Below the pieces are notes generated by a model. That model did no database searches, was not told the origin of the DNA, and saw only the letters and a program-made list of their open reading frames with translations. From positions 744,001 to 808,000 of the forward strand of contig CM074703.1 in the NCBI GenBank assembly GCA_037367355.1: a DNA stretch of 64,000 bases, given 5' to 3'. This DNA is from Neoscytalidium dimidiatum (Eukaryota > Ascomycota > Dothideomycetes > Botryosphaeriales > Botryosphaeriaceae). Below are positions 1-13,145 of this stretch, piece after piece. The position numbers and the translations under genes were made by a program. Positions within the stretch are counted from its first letter, which is position 1; the number at the start of each line of letters is the position of its first letter.

Positions 1-1854
1 TGCTATATGTATAATCTGTCCTTCAGTCTTTAATACGACCGAAAACGGGCCTGTGCCTCGGGAGTCTTCCAGAGAAAAGTAAGACGATCGGAGAGTCCAT
101 TCAATCCACCAGACTTTGACAGTTGAATTACAGAACCAATTGCTCCGTACTTTTCTAATTCATTAACTTATCCTCAACCCTCAAAACATCGCATTTCCAG
201 TATGTTTATGACACCTGATTTCTCAACAATTTCTCCGAAGGCATGAAACTCGAGATGTGCAGAGGTGGCAGCATGTGCGCCGAACAGCCCTATCGCCCAG
301 CGCCATCGAGTCGTCAGGACCCACCCTTAAAACTCGCGACCTGTCAAAAGGTTTTTGAAGATGGTCGAATTCTGTGTGTAGTGAAAAGAAAAAGTCGTCC
401 GAGCTATGGTCAGCCCCTGACTCAGAACACCTTCCCATGCATGTCTTGTAGACAGACACAAACGAAGGTCTGCACAGAATTTTTCCTCCACTGACATTAC
501 TCTCGTGTGTTCACGTGAAGAACTTCACTCTTTACGCAACCAAGGTGCACTGTTGCAATTCTACACGAGTTGATCTCGTACCCAGACAGCCAACCCATGC
601 GCTTCATGCAAGCGTATCTCAAACCGGTGAAATTGGCGCATCCGTACCTGCATTTAGCTAAAATGTGACAGTCAAAACGCCTTTCTTCCGGCTTTCCGTC
701 CTGGCGAAGGAACTAAGACCTTAGTCCGTCAGCGGCGCGCCAGCAGGAGGCGGACTTATTCCCTCTCAACAAAAGGCATGTGTCATATATATTCACTCTT
801 CCAAACTCCAGAGTCTGTCTGCGATGACGACACCACTTCAGGCCTCCTGCATTGGCGATGTTTCGCTCCCGCCTGCACGAAATGTGATTGCCGCGCCGGG
901 GATAAGCGCTGGGCTCGGGTAACCTTCCACAAGGACAACGGGAGCGCGAGCACGTTCGCCCGTCTGCTCCCCATCTCCACCGGTTCCGAAGAAGGCAAAA
1001 GAAAAAAAATCTTTGAAGAGGAAGAGCGGTTCCAGAAGCCAGACGCCTTCGAACCTCTCCACAGCTTACGGGACCCATTAATTGCCGCATCGCACGTCTC
1101 CACCACAAATGGAGCCACAGCAGCTCACCGGTCTGAACACATGAATGCCAGTGCTCAAAATTTGATGTGGCGGGGTGAAAGACTTTTCTCAACGATTGTC
1201 GCCTCTTTGCTTATGAATTGATACGGCCTTTCCACCGCCTAAAGTCCATGTTGGGAGTCGTAGCGACTGGAGTTGCCACGGTCTTACTGAGAGAGAAAGT
1301 CTCACACGTGATGCCGTTGACCTTGACTGTGGCAGCGGCGAGCTCTTCAAGTAAACCCACATAACATGTACTGATTAAATCCACGCCGAAATAGACTTCA
1401 TGGCCTTGAGTTGCGGTGCAAATCCTCGATAGTCGTTCACTTTGACTTTGTGCTCCCATTTTGTGCTTGAACTCCACAATTTCGTATTCAAGCATTGATT
1501 TCGAAGCTTATCACCCTGTCCTTGGATACTTTCGCAACTCGGTCATCATGGTCGCCGAGGTCTCCCTCATCATCCATACGACTTGTGAAAACGGTTCTTC
1601 TCCTACTAATTCTGAGGACTAAATTAAAAAGCCCATCTAACACTATGATCCTGCAGTTGAACATCACACCAGACAAGGTCCGTGTGCTTCGCCCATCTAC
1701 TATCTGATCTGTGATATCGTCGAGTCACCCCTCTATCTCCACTCCCAAAAGCATCCATGGGTAACACCTGAAACCCTACCTGGTTCCTCCCAGAGTGTCC
1801 TCAGTGAAGGACAGGACCTGGAAATGCCAAAACCAATGTAAAAGGGGCAAAAAA
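1..1854. other. gene-poor stretch upstream of tRNA-Gly
   Basis: Apart from the weak minus-strand coding-like pieces at 783-1676 I see no supported gene, RNA or repeat here. Open frames on both strands overlap one another and none shows splice-site support or a familiar motif. Confidence 0.5.
783..1676 (-). pseudogene. possible decayed gene, unrecognised
   Basis: Several open stretches lie end to end on the minus strand: 1676-1488, then an ATG-started 94-residue frame at 1495-1211, then 1118-783. They sit in different frames, so no single protein can be read. The middle piece has ordinary amino-acid composition (for example the stretches EIVEFKHKMG and VNGITCETFSLSK). I do not recognise a family. 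It could be a broken gene or chance open frames in gene-poor DNA, and the confidence is low accordingly. Confidence 0.2.
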
Positions 1855-1978
1855 TGCGTCGGCCGGGAATCGAACCCGGGGCTCATCGAAGCTGTGATGA
1901 ACTTCTGTCGGGCACAGATAGTCACCTTGTGATTTTATAAGGTGGCAACGATGGATTTTACCACTAAACCACCAACGC
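1855..1978 (-). tRNA. tRNA-Gly (GCC) with an intron
   Basis: The minus strand folds as a tRNA. The acceptor arm GCGTTGG pairs with CCGACGC, followed by discriminator A at 1855. The D arm is GTTT/AAAT, the anticodon stem CATCG/CGATG, and the T arm CCGGG-TTCGATT-CCCGG. The anticodon is GCC in a TTGCCA loop. About 50 nt of extra sequence follow the base 3' of the anticodon, the canonical place for a nuclear tRNA intron removed by the tRNA splicing endonuclease. The CCA end is not encoded, as expected in eukaryotes. Internal A and B boxes (the D- and T-arm sequences) are intact, so RNA polymerase III transcription is plausible. Confidence 0.95.
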
Positions 1979-2242
1979 AGTTGCAGGAACTACGAGAAGT
2001 TGTTGTAACGAATAGCCATTATGAACAAGAAGCTCACCAGGATATCTTCTGAGTCTAAATATACTTGTGTGATTTTTCAAAGAAATCGGTGACGTCGTTG
2101 TGGAGGAAATCGGAAGTGTTTATATCCTGACATCGGATCCCCAGTATTTCGCCGAGTGTTCCACCTACGGCTTTGGAGCCGAAGCCCCTCTAAGGTTGGG
2201 AATGGCCCTTCCATTAACTACAGTTGAAAATTCAGGGACTTC

Positions 2243-2258
2243 TATATATATATATATC
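2243..2258. repeat. (TA)n microsatellite
   Basis: An uninterrupted TA dinucleotide run lies in otherwise non-coding DNA, about 40 nt before the first hairpin of this region. Confidence 0.85.
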
Positions 2259-2298
2259 AATTGGTTAAGTTAAACCTCTCCTCGGTTCTATAGAAATT

Positions 2299-2428
2299 CT
2301 TCTGCATACGCAGAAGCTGTCAGGCCCGTCACCTCACGTGACTCCGTTACGTGTTTGCCGTTTCCTGACGTCTGCCAGTCAACCGGTAGTCGACATGTAC
2401 CGCCGTAGCAATCGACTTCTCGATTGCT
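2299..2428. repeat. two short perfect inverted repeats
   Basis: CTTCTGC-ATAC-GCAGAAG at 2299-2316 and AGCAATCGA-CTTC-TCGATTGCT at 2407-2428 are perfect stems of 7 and 9 bp, each with a 4-nt loop. No T-run or coding region follows that would suggest a terminator. They may be part of an old non-autonomous element or may be chance. Confidence 0.5.
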
Positions 2429-3676
2429 AATTGTGCCTTTTGCTTAGTCAGAGCGCGGGTCAGGCGATTTGGCCGTTAGCGTGGCAGAGGCGGTAGCCGC
2501 GCCTAACAAAGCTTAAGCGGAACCCTTAATTAGAGTTATAGATTTAAGATTTTATTTTCAGTTAAAGCTCTTCTAGTAAAGTATATTTAAGTTAAGTCTT
2601 AATATAAAGATAAAAGGACATATACGTACGTAGTTGTCGGTGGGCACGCTCATTAGGTAAGCGTCCTGAGAGCCAAAGGGCGAAGGCGCATAAAATTATA
2701 TAAAAGGCGAGGAAGAAGAAGATGCATAAAGAGGAGTCCATTACTTATTCCAATGGAACATTTGTCCCTCATCAAATCCGTAATGCAACTAAGCAGTTTG
2801 GAAGCCCAACTGCATGTTTTATAGCGTAATATCATAAGTCTACGACCCCCTAAAATCTTGCGCTGAGCGTGTCACACTTAGAGCTTTCTAATGTGGCTTC
2901 CAATCACAAGGTAGGCTATAACACGTACAAAGAGCAGGTGTAGCAGTTCATGTACGTCTATCGGGATTCTCGCAACTAAGGGTCTGAATCAATCCACCCT
3001 CAGTCTGTTTCTCTTGAACTCTCCCCGTCTACACTATCTCTTCGAGACATGTCCATTTCATCGTCATTGTCGTCATTGTCACTCATTTTATTCTTCTTTT
3101 TCTGAGTGGCAGAGCATAATACCAGCAAGATTTCGCGAGCCATGGTTGACAATTACAATGTGTTTGACCGCGACAGGCAAACTCTTGTGAGTCTATCGAT
3201 GATCATGCCTTCTACCCTTCTCCTTGTACTCGTACATGCCTGTTGGATGTTTCACTTGTCCATCAAATATATTATTGGTATTGCTTTATGTTAGTACGGA
3301 ACGATTTGCCCCAACGAACGTGCGGAGAAGAACAAAGTAGCTTCGTCGAAATGCAAGATGCCGCGATTGTTTTTTTTTCTTCTAAAATATAAAGCTCTGC
3401 AGTAGCCTCCTAGGAGTTCGAGACGCTACCTACTTATCTTCAATACTGCTTTGGATCCGTTGCATGTACTATCTGGGCTATCGGCTGGAAGATCCTGTTG
3501 TCCAAATTGTCTGCGCAGTTTATCCTGCTACAATTGCTCAATAAACACCCAAATCGCCTGTTCAACACTGTGGCGCTTTGTCCAGTCAAATCAAAGCCCA
3601 GATTCTGTTGAGACCATTGGCATATTTCTTAGTGACCGAAGTTTATTCTGAGCATATGGTGTTCTGGTAAATAGAT

Positions 3677-5763
3677 ATGGCCAATTTAACACCCATCTCT
3701 CATTTCGAGCCTGCTGAAATCATGCCGAGCCCTTGTGATATGTCAGATTTCTCTCAGAAGCCTGCATCTCCATCCGCAGAGCCACGAGCATATGTGCAAA
3801 GCGCTCACGTTTCTTCTCCCCCTCCGCGACCTGCGCCACTTAATGAGTCATCCGGTATCCGTACAGTCCGACACCATCACCGCGGAACTCCAGACGTTTC
3901 AAATGGTTATGCCTCAGACGACAGTAGATCCAACTTCGAGCAACAAGGACCAGACATAGTAGTGGACATAACGACTATACCTGCTCTTGTGGCGTAATCC
4001 CCAACCATCCAACGCAGACCTCCTCCCTCTCCACGAACGGAATGCGCCTCAATTCAGCCCAACAAAAGTCTGACTATCAACTGCTGGGGGGATTTACTTT
4101 CAGCGCTTCTGTATCAGAGAACACGCGATGGTCCTCTAAGCGTCATTCCTCAACAGTTGGTCAATCACCGCCTACCTTATCCCCACCGACATCAAGGTCA
4201 CGTCCGCCATCGCTTGCCGTATCCGAGACGCAAGACAACTCTGTTGGCCGTGGCCCAGAAAGCCCGATCTCATATTGGCTTGCGAAAATTTTCGAGGAAC
4301 CTCTCGAAGACGAAATGTCCGCGGATCATCCTTCAAACACGGCAGCATCTTACGAGAAGAACAGGGAAACAAACATGGCATCAGAGTCCTCGACTAGTTT
4401 TCCAAATTCGTCATAATCTGAAGGCAACACTGATGTGTCAATTACTCCGGATGTTCTGTCCACTACCGCTAAGTCGGATTCAGCAAGTGCTGTTCATAGC
4501 GGAAATTCATACCTTTTTGTCCCTTCCCGAGGCACGGCACCGCAAATCTCACACAGGCCATCTCCTATCGAAAAACTATCGGCAGCCGGTCAAGGCCAGG
4601 CTTCAAGAAACCATCCATCTTCTCCTTGAGGGACTCTATTCCGGTCTACCAGGTGTACACGAAAAATATGACCCGGTGCGGTTTACTTCTCAGTCTCGCG
4701 AAGCAAGGAGTCTAAGACAGAACTTCGAATGTTTCGTACTTTAGGAGATTTTATGTGCGGGGCTTGGAAGAGCATTCAATGACCCCGATTTCTCAGTCTT
4801 GGATCTCAATGTTGTAGCTGACTCCGTGGACGAAGAGAACCACGAGACAGGTATCTATCTCTTGAAGCTTTCTCGATTCCATGAATTCCCACGGGATCAA
4901 ATTGAAGTTCATGTTGGCAAACTTTTGATTTTGCTGAGGCACTTGATTTCTACCAAAACTCCCCGACAGGAGCATCCAGATCTCCATGATGATATACACT
5001 GGCTCTAAGAAGCGCGCAGACCACTGTGATCTCTTGGTTCTCTGTTACCTGCCAAAAGGTTGCGATCCTCGTCTTCTTGCTGTCGCGGAACAAGTCTTCA
5101 TCTGTTTACTTCAAACATACAGTGCATTCCTCATGAAGGCATCCACTATTACCCTTGCCATTTGGGAAGACAAACGGCGAATCCTCGGAGTACAGTACAA
5201 AGCTTCGAGGACTGCTTCACCAATTCTTGACCCATCATGGAATACCCATCCGAGAAGACAGGCCAGATTCTTCCATGCTCCCATCTGCGCAGCCGTGAGC
5301 AAGACTTCATGAACCTGGTGGCTGCTTGCGTGAATCCTTTCTTGCTCTGGGAAACAACTATTATAGTCCTATGGGGGAGGCTTGGGACTGGTCAGAAGAT
5401 ACTTTGTGGATCAGACATGATCGCTTTGGACATCCCAATCATTTACATTTCTCTTGGCCACTTCTACAGATCATGCCAGAAAATCGAATGGCACGTGGTC
5501 ACAGCACGTCCGAGCAGACAGGCGAATGCCTGTTTGAGGGTTTATTAGAGAAACAGCGCGCTTATCTTCCCGCTGGAACCCACCTACAACTCCTTGTTGA
5601 CATTTCCACTGATGGAGAGCACCACAGGCGTTGGATCAAAGGCAGACATGCAGATCGCCCTCTCAAACCCCGTAAAGTTTTCCCAAGGGCATCCCGGAAA
5701 TCTCAGAGCCGAAGCATCTATCCACCGAACAGGCCGCTATATGACAGAATGCTCTACCGGTGA
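3677..5763 (+). pseudogene. large decayed protein gene, family not recognised
   Basis: About 2 kb of the plus strand reads as one protein broken into pieces. An ATG at 3677 opens a Pro/Ser-rich frame ending at 3997. A second Ser/Pro-rich frame runs from 4042 to 4629 with one in-frame TAA at 4414-4416. A third runs 4745-5008 (for example LSRFHEFPRDQIEVHVGK) behind a TAG at 4742. A fourth runs about 4986-5310 (AIWEDKRRILGVQYKASRTA), a fifth about 5300-5345 (DFMNLVAACVNPFL), and a sixth 5340-5763 (SPMGEAWDWSEDTLWIRHDR). Only part of this could be introns, because consecutive pieces abut or overlap within a few bases without GT-AG borders. I infer frameshifts plus stops in a formerly long cytosolic protein with a disordered N-terminus. 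I cannot name the family; sequencing indels are the alternative explanation. Confidence 0.5.
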
Positions 5764-7746
5764 CTGATTATGGTATGGCTAATGTACGTGTCGCATCGGA
5801 ATCGGGAACCTTTATGATGTGGTATACTGTACTTCCCTGAGGTTTGAACAAACTGGCTTTTCCACTCAGGTTCGACTTCTGGGTTTCTCTTTTTTTCTTG
5901 TTTTCTTTTTCTCTCTTGTTCCTTGATTGTCTCTTTCCTTTTCCGTTGTTCTGATTTTCTCATTTCTTTCGCCCACACAGTCTGTCTTTCTCCAACCCAT
6001 CAAGTATTCCCTTGATCCCCATGCCGCAGTCCAGAGACCATCCTACATTTTTTGCAGGCATCCGTCACCATTAACATCTCTTGTCCACTCTTTACCAAAA
6101 CATTTATTGTTGTTCTAGTTTCTCATGCTATGTTTGACTTAGCTTAGGCAAAACTGACTGACACGCTTGCCGCTTCCAAACAGGGGGTTTCTGTGATGTG
6201 ATGTCTGCCCCGAGTCTTTTGCCTCGTGCTGTCCCTGGTCGCAGCTCATAATTTCTCGTGATTTCGCACAATTTACTTGACTGAAGGCACAATAACGCAC
6301 CGTGCCTCCACTTTTGTGCGTACAGTCGTTTCAGATTCTCTTTAGAACTATGATCGTGCTGTTACCCCAGAGCGCATGGGAACTGCAGCGGGCACAGACT
6401 GTAGCAAGTAGTGAGTTGAATTACAGGAGGTTACATGGTTTTCGTAACAGACAGAGCCTGTACGGTGTAGCTGCATGGGTGTGACGTGCACCGTGCATAG
6501 TAGCCCCTTTACTAGATAACCACGACAGAACCTCTGTTGTGAAACATCACCTTAAGATTATTACACTCAGCTGTGCGAGTGTCTCTGTCGCCATTCCTGG
6601 GACTTTTATCTTATCTGTGCTACACTATGTAAAGATCTTTGCAGTGGGCCATCCGAACTATTGCACCATCATATCCAGGCTTTAAAATCTCAACGAACGA
6701 CGACGGTAACCATGCCCACGAATCCGTGCATGAAATCTTCCGTGATCATACAGACAGCTACCGCAATCTCGCCGTCAGGAGTTTCTGAAAAGACTTTCTA
6801 CCAGCCGCTGGAACCGTTTTGATAGGAGTCATAATGAATTTGTGCCGCTTTGGTGAGGAATTACACTACTTACCTCGACATTTTGGATGACATTAGGCCC
6901 ATACATACTCTGTTCCTGTCTTTTCAGCTGGGATTCTTGTTGGAAATTAGCGCAGCGACTGTGCGATGATGTTCTCCGTCCGTGCTTGTGGGTGTAGGCC
7001 GCCGCTTCCTCTCTCAGCAGCGCTTTCCTCACTTAACCTACGCTGAGGGCCACCCGCCCTCGCCGAATAATTATGGCGTGATTCTTTTAGCACCAATAAC
7101 AAGCTGCTCAGTCTCAGTAGTAGAGCGCATTTCCGTCCGTTGAATTCTCACTTTGATTTCTACACGACCATACCAGAGTGATCGACTCGTCTTGCACGAC
7201 TTGTATCTCAACCATACCATTCTTCATCCACTTCGAAGCGTAAGGACTCATAACTCAACGAGTTGTGAAGTCGTCATATTTCCTCGACCAATCTCTCCCA
7301 AACAAGTCGATGCAATTTCCGACGTAAAAAATCAGCATGGATGATGGCCAAATCTTTACAACAAGTCTACCAATGCCCAATCCTCTGAAACTTTTCCACA
7401 AAGGCCACCCCATTGGGTAAACGAAAGGTCGCATGGCTCAAGATTGGAATCAGCTGTGGAAGCGCTTCCACTCACTAGTATCAACCAAATGGCCTACTAC
7501 TTGGGTAAGCATAGGATAGCCTGACTTCTGATGCTAGTGGAGTCCACGGCTTCAGCGAGTAGAGGCTTACCATGTAGTAGCATGTCACAAACCCGACCAC
7601 CCGAAAGTACCTCGTACGCCTTTCTCAACACTCAGGGATGCCAATAAATCTCGAACACTGCATATCATGAAGCAATGAAATACAGCGTCTTCGACAACAT
7701 CTCTTTCTTTCTATCAACAAACATGAAGTAACATCCATCGCAAAAG
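5764..7746. other. gene-poor stretch with polypyrimidine tract
   Basis: No supported gene. A strongly CT-rich tract lies at about 5879-5972. A minus-strand frame at 7032-6829 ends in a good donor-like GTAAGT near 6870, but no matching downstream exon can be found, so it is not called as a gene. Confidence 0.4.
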
Positions 7747-8987
7747 GTGGACTACGGCCGCCAGATCCGGGCGGGAATACGCCTAGTTACCTCCAACCTT
7801 CCTCGGCCCAGAGCCTCTGGATTGCTGAGAGACCTGGATGAGTTGATTATGCATCTGCTGAACGGATATTTCTGGCTTGACCGTGATTGCCCGGGAAGTT
7901 TTGATGCCATCTTTGACTCGGATCTTCTGATCAAGGGTGAGGTACTCGACCTCTTTGATTTGAGCGAGGCCGAATCGCTCGGGCCAGGATGATGTCGTAC
8001 AGACTTCGTGAACAAATTTCCCATAGGCGCGCACAGCGCCTGGGTTGCCCTTGACCATGCCATTCAGGTCCCTTTCTCCACCGTATGTATGCTGCACATA
8101 CTTCTGCCGCCACTTACCCTCAATGTCTATCCATTCGATCTTGATGCCGATTCTGTTTGCTTGATTCCAGTCCAGCCAGGGGCCTACTGCAGCAAGACGT
8201 GCCCAAGGCACTGGGTGGCTGCTCCCATCCGGAACGATTTCGACGACGATGATTTAGACTCCACCGTGATGATTAGTTTAACCCACGAGGGCCGCTTCTT
8301 CACAAATCTGTGTAAGCGTGAAATCAGGGTTTTCGAAAACACGTTGGATCCCTGAGTAGATTGGCCGTACGGATTCCGTGAATGTCTTTTGTACGTTCAG
8401 TTTTGACCACCCAATCCGGTACGACTCCTTTGAGGCCACCATCTCCCTCAGAGGACCATGATGTGAGAGCTGCCATCATGGCCCCTTTAAGAAGGGGCCC
8501 AGACGCATCGTTGGAAAGCGTGACAGTTCTCGCGACTACGTTTGCAGGAGGCAGGCCGGAGTTGATAGTCAGTCCATCAACACTGTCGACACACTTGATG
8601 TTGCCTGGTTGAATGTAGTCGTTTTTGACCCAGCCACGACGCCTATTCCCTGACTGTCCCCTCGACTCAATGATGATGTAGGATTTTCCGCTATTCCTGT
8701 CGCAGCGGATAATTCGGCCAAAGCCTCCGTTGTTAACGGTGGCCGTGCCCGGGCCGGATTCGTCGTGGTGTTTGAAAGCGAACAAAAAATTCGCTCTCTT
8801 GCCAGTTCGGGTCGTTTGCGCGCGCCATGGTCAACTTGTTGTCCAGTGATGCTTGTAAACTGGAAACGGTAGAATTAAATTGCTTTGGGTAGATGATGCT
8901 GATGATAATGATGTCGGCGATGCCGGTAGGGAAGCCCCGAGCACAAGGTATATCAAGAAGCCTACCGCAGTTAGTCAACGATATCAT
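7747..8987 (-). pseudogene. decayed minus-strand gene, unrecognised
   Basis: Consecutive minus-strand frames 8987-8733, 8785-8324 and 8211-7783 overlap or abut and each has protein-like composition. Between 8340 and 8211 the sense continues in short pieces (VFENPDFTLTQICEE, then EIVPDGSSHPVPWARL) interrupted by stops. The last piece contains GPWLDWNQANRIGIKIEW. No splice junctions join the pieces cleanly. I read this as a gene inactivated by indels and stops. I do not recognise a domain, and a spliced real gene with unusual introns is not excluded. Confidence 0.35.
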
Positions 8988-11900
8988 ATGGCTGTCATTA
9001 AGGAAAGGATTCCGCGTACTGCTTTAAGATGACTTCATCACAGGGGAGTAGCTGCAAGGATAAACTATCCACCCTGAACACCTTTACTTTGAGGCAACAG
9101 GTTGATAATCGTCAATGGTGAGGAGTTGAAATCTTGGAAAGTTGAAAATGAAGATGAAGATGAACTTAGAGGATTGGTGCCGCTCTGACTTTTCGAGATT
9201 CCATAGACATATATCACCCCGGGCGGCACATAGTAAATATAGGCAATCTATCTATCCTAATGCAAGAACAGACTAAGGTAGTTTGTCTGATAATGACTGT
9301 CTAGAGCAACCGCTAGGGCGAACATCGATCAGCTCGGCATCAAACTGAGTAGCTTGCTGTTCTGGAATATCCAAAAATAAAAATCAGATGAGTCCGGAGT
9401 TGTTCAAACCAACTCTTGTCTTGTGGAATGTCCTACACGTTTAGCGGCAAGGCCATTATGATTCTCAACGACGTGAAGGTCTATCTACAGCGTTGTATTT
9501 GCGTGATATAACAAACGATATAATGGTTTGTCGACATCCGTATTCTTTCGACAGAAGAATAGTTGGGATATATTAATTTTTTTGTAAGGAAAACAAATTA
9601 TGGAGACGAAAATATCTGGGGTCTCTTTCGACTACAGGCCATTTCACTCAGCAAGTCTGCGATTGGAGCCCCTGAGATTCTGCTCTTAAAATACAATATG
9701 TGGTTAGATAGCGAGTTTAAAGAGTAAGAACTTTGGAGACTGTCGAATTGCACAACGCTGTCATCAGTTGAGAGTCCTGATAGTGCGTTAATTCCATCTC
9801 GGGGAAGTTAACTGGATATTAGCACTCGGAACCCTCCAGAATTATATCCTACTTGTGTTTTTTGGACCAAAATTGGCTAAGGCGGTGCAAATGGTCAAAC
9901 GAGATCAAATGAGCCTAATATCGCCTTTGAGCTAAGTACTTAATCTGCAAGCATTACATGCTCCATCCGCGTTGCGGTATCTATCAGCTACGCTTGTGTA
10001 CTTTTTTCTTGCGTTACTTTTTAGGAGACAACAGTATCTTCAGTACTCATCAGCACTTGGCTACTTGAGCTTGACGAATACCTTTGTTACTGTTCGAATT
10101 GGATAGGAAAGATATCGAATGTCTACACCATCATTTTTCCCCTCTCACCAACACTAACAACATTATTGTATATGCTCTAACGAGGCACGTGGCTGTACGT
10201 TCATGTGTGGTCTAATAAACTCTGAACTTGTCACGCTCAACAGTAACTTAGGTCCTGTTTGATTTGACAGTCCGCTCTTCCCAGGCTGCGGGAATTGAGT
10301 AGTGTCCGCCTGGATGCAGCAGTTTTCTAGCCAATCCAGCTATGCAGGACATTTATTTTTCGACGCTTTTCACAATGGCGAGCTCTTTTTGCGTGCTCCG
10401 CTCGTTTTGTGAAAGGATAATCCGAAATTTCAAGCCTCTAGCCTATCGGAGCTGCGATGACGCTTAGCTATTTTCTCTACCCGATGTAATAAAACACCTG
10501 CCCCTCTTTTTCCCAAAACAGGACATAGAACCAATCTAAAATCAAGAGTTAAACAAAGTGCCAGAGCGCTGAATAATCTGGTGCCGTATCATCAGAACAG
10601 CTCAATTGATAAACCCACGTTCCCAAGTCAGACAGAAATTTCATAACACTGTTTGTAAAGCATGAACTGCACCTTTCCAAATCCTAGAAGTCACAGAGCC
10701 GCAGTCATTCGGAGTTCCGACTGGATTACTTTGCGGAAAGCAAACGCTGTCAATGACCGAGTTACTGTCACTCCTTGCGAACAATTTAACTGAGAAGTTG
10801 GTTATTTTTGAGTTGCTACGAATAAAGGACACTGAGAACATAGCCTCGGCACATTCATCCAATAATTCCACATTTTGAGTTGTATTGGTCTGACAGAAGG
10901 CAAGCACGTTTAATTAACCTGTTTGGGCGGCACAGTACAGCTTCGGAACACAGCCTTTCCAACTTTGTCCGGACATGTGACCCAAAGCGGAAGTAACCCA
11001 GGCCATTTCTTTAATTTTTGTCAGATATATTTTATTGGGCAAGTTAGTGTTGCTCCATTGAACGCGCAAATCCGACGTGGAGCAGCAGATATCTATAAAA
11101 GCCTGGCCGCCAGTATCCTCTCGGTTTGTGCATCTGTCGACCACACTGCATTCAACTACCGCGGCCTTTTAGACACATCAACTACTTACAAAGTTCTACT
11201 CACCAGAGTAAGCTCAGCATGATAATCTTAGATCAGTTATCTCACTTTGCAAAACCTCCTGTACATGCTCTTCCCTTGCAGACTATTTCATGTTCCTGAA
11301 CATGGCATGTTGCAATATAATGCACGCAAGGATAACTTAAGCACCGCTTTTTGTTCAACATGGCGCCATGTACTTCAAAAGCTACAGGAAACTATGTCGA
11401 AGTCCTTTAGGCCTCGAGTACGTCCGTCCGGCCCGCCTTCTAGGAAGAATCAACCTCCAATCAAGAACGATCATCCGAAAGGTATCCCAATCTCGGAAGA
11501 TGGCTCCGGGCAGGAAGTATTCAAGACGTTTCTCCGAACGATACTTCGCGACTTGACCTCGAAGGCGGTATTGGCAGCCTTGGAAACGCGTCGTGGCGAG
11601 AATCTCTCATACTTGTTCAAACAGCTGTAGGCTGCCAGGAAGTGAATATCCTCTTCAATTAAATCCGAGACATCTGCATCGGGAGCGACCAAGTGCCCGG
11701 TCTTTCTGCCAAGAGGGATCCCAGATCAATCGACACGAAAATTGACCACGGAGGTATTTTCCTCCTGCTGTACGATCGTGGCCGTTTAATTCCCAACTAC
11801 TTTTTCGGGTTTGCCAAACACAGGGGTCCATTCCTTGCGCACGTTAGAAGGTTGAAACACACCTATGTTGAGATGATCTTACTTGTCGGCGTGAAGTTCT

Positions 11901-13145
11901 CAGAGTCCTTCGAAAGCCATCCACAACTATTTGGCCGACTCACCCTTTCCCTGGCAAGGCACTTAGTGAATCCATCGAGGATTGTGAGGGCTCCCATGGC
12001 AATGGGAAAGAGCTTATGCTGCGTTACATCAAGCTGGAATGGCTCAAGTCACATGCGCCTCCTGACCCTGCATCTTCGTCCGACCCCACCCTCGTGGAGA
12101 CCTCTGAGTGTGACTGCAGTGTGAATGAACACTTCGCAGATCCACTTTATGCTGGGGAGACGCAAGGGTGAGCTTCAACCCCCTCCCCTCCTCCACCCCC
12201 ACACCACGCGACACTCCTTGCCCCAAGCATTCCTCTGGAGGCTCATCTTTAACCCAATGTCTGAAGTAAGCTGAGTATACATGATCTGATGAAGCAATTC
12301 AAAGACTGGTACCACTTCAGCAGTCCAGTTTCCTCGTGGAACAGGTCACAGAGAGTCCCCGCTCGAATGTACTCACGAATCCTGGCCAAATTCAGGACTT
12401 CATATGGCCAATTTTGCGGTATATCCCTTCGACAGCATATTAGCCATCATCAAGCACTAGCTCACTAGTCATTATAGGCGCTATGTTAGGCATCCTGCCT
12501 TTCCGGCCACTTTTTATGCTCTTGAAGGTCCTCTCAAGGCCCACTTGCTATCACTGTCAATTCCGTACACCGTTTTGACCGCTCTAGTCTGGGAGTGCGT
12601 GTTCATCCCCCACCTCTTTGGGACTCGTGGTGCGTTCCAGAAACCCACGAGTCGTACGACCCGACTTTTTGTCTATGGCTCCATTGCCCGTCTCTGCATG
12701 TTGGCTTTCATGGTTTAGCAGTACCCAGCTGCGCGTGCGCTTACGTTCCTTTCATTGGTCACTTCCACAGCACTTGAGGTATATCTTGCAGTTGCCTAAG
12801 TGTTTGATGGTCCCTCACACGGCGAAGCTGCGCTGTCACTCTGATCCGCTTCCACTTGATTGTTTCCTTACCGCTCAAACGGCCGGATTTTCACGTGTCT
12901 TGTTCAATTCCATTTCCTGGCCAAGATCCACACACTCGTTCTAACACATAAAAAAAATTCTATGGCTGGCCCACATGATAAAAGTCCCGTGTGCATAATC
13001 TTTCAAACCACTGTGTCTTTGCATGTCTGATACATCTTGATGACCTACGCGGAGCCGCCTCCTTCCGGCGTGAAACGATGCTCTGAAAGAGAAATTTTTT
13101 ATTAATATTTTTTTGTATGCATAATGAAATTCAACAATACATCAC
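8988..13145. other. long gene-poor stretch
   Basis: I see no gene I can support with a motif or splice sites. The longest plus-strand frames are 11247-11630 (127 codons, non-ATG start, basic C-terminal half) and 11693-12124 (143 codons). They lie in tandem and could be pieces of one decayed gene. A CT/CA-rich patch lies near 12176-12215. No tRNA or repeat is visible until 13146. Confidence 0.4.

Larger units (their letters stand above)
1979..3676. other. gene-poor stretch with hairpins and AT-rich tract
   Basis: No supported gene. The stretch holds a (TA)n run near 2243, two short perfect hairpins at 2299-2316 and 2407-2428, and an AT-rich tract at about 2525-2640 rich in TA dinucleotides. 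This mixture would fit an eroded mobile element, but I found no terminal repeats or transposase frame. Confidence 0.4.

Noticed and set aside
6860..6885. CTACTTACCTCG resembling the 5' end of U1 snRNA
   Set aside because: Only about nine bases match and no U1 stem-loops or Sm site follow. It is equally a reverse-complemented splice donor.
7500..7540. GTAAGC...CTGAC...TAG pattern like a very short intron
   Set aside because: The spacing would be under 40 nt, shorter than every intron in the window, and no open frame flanks it.
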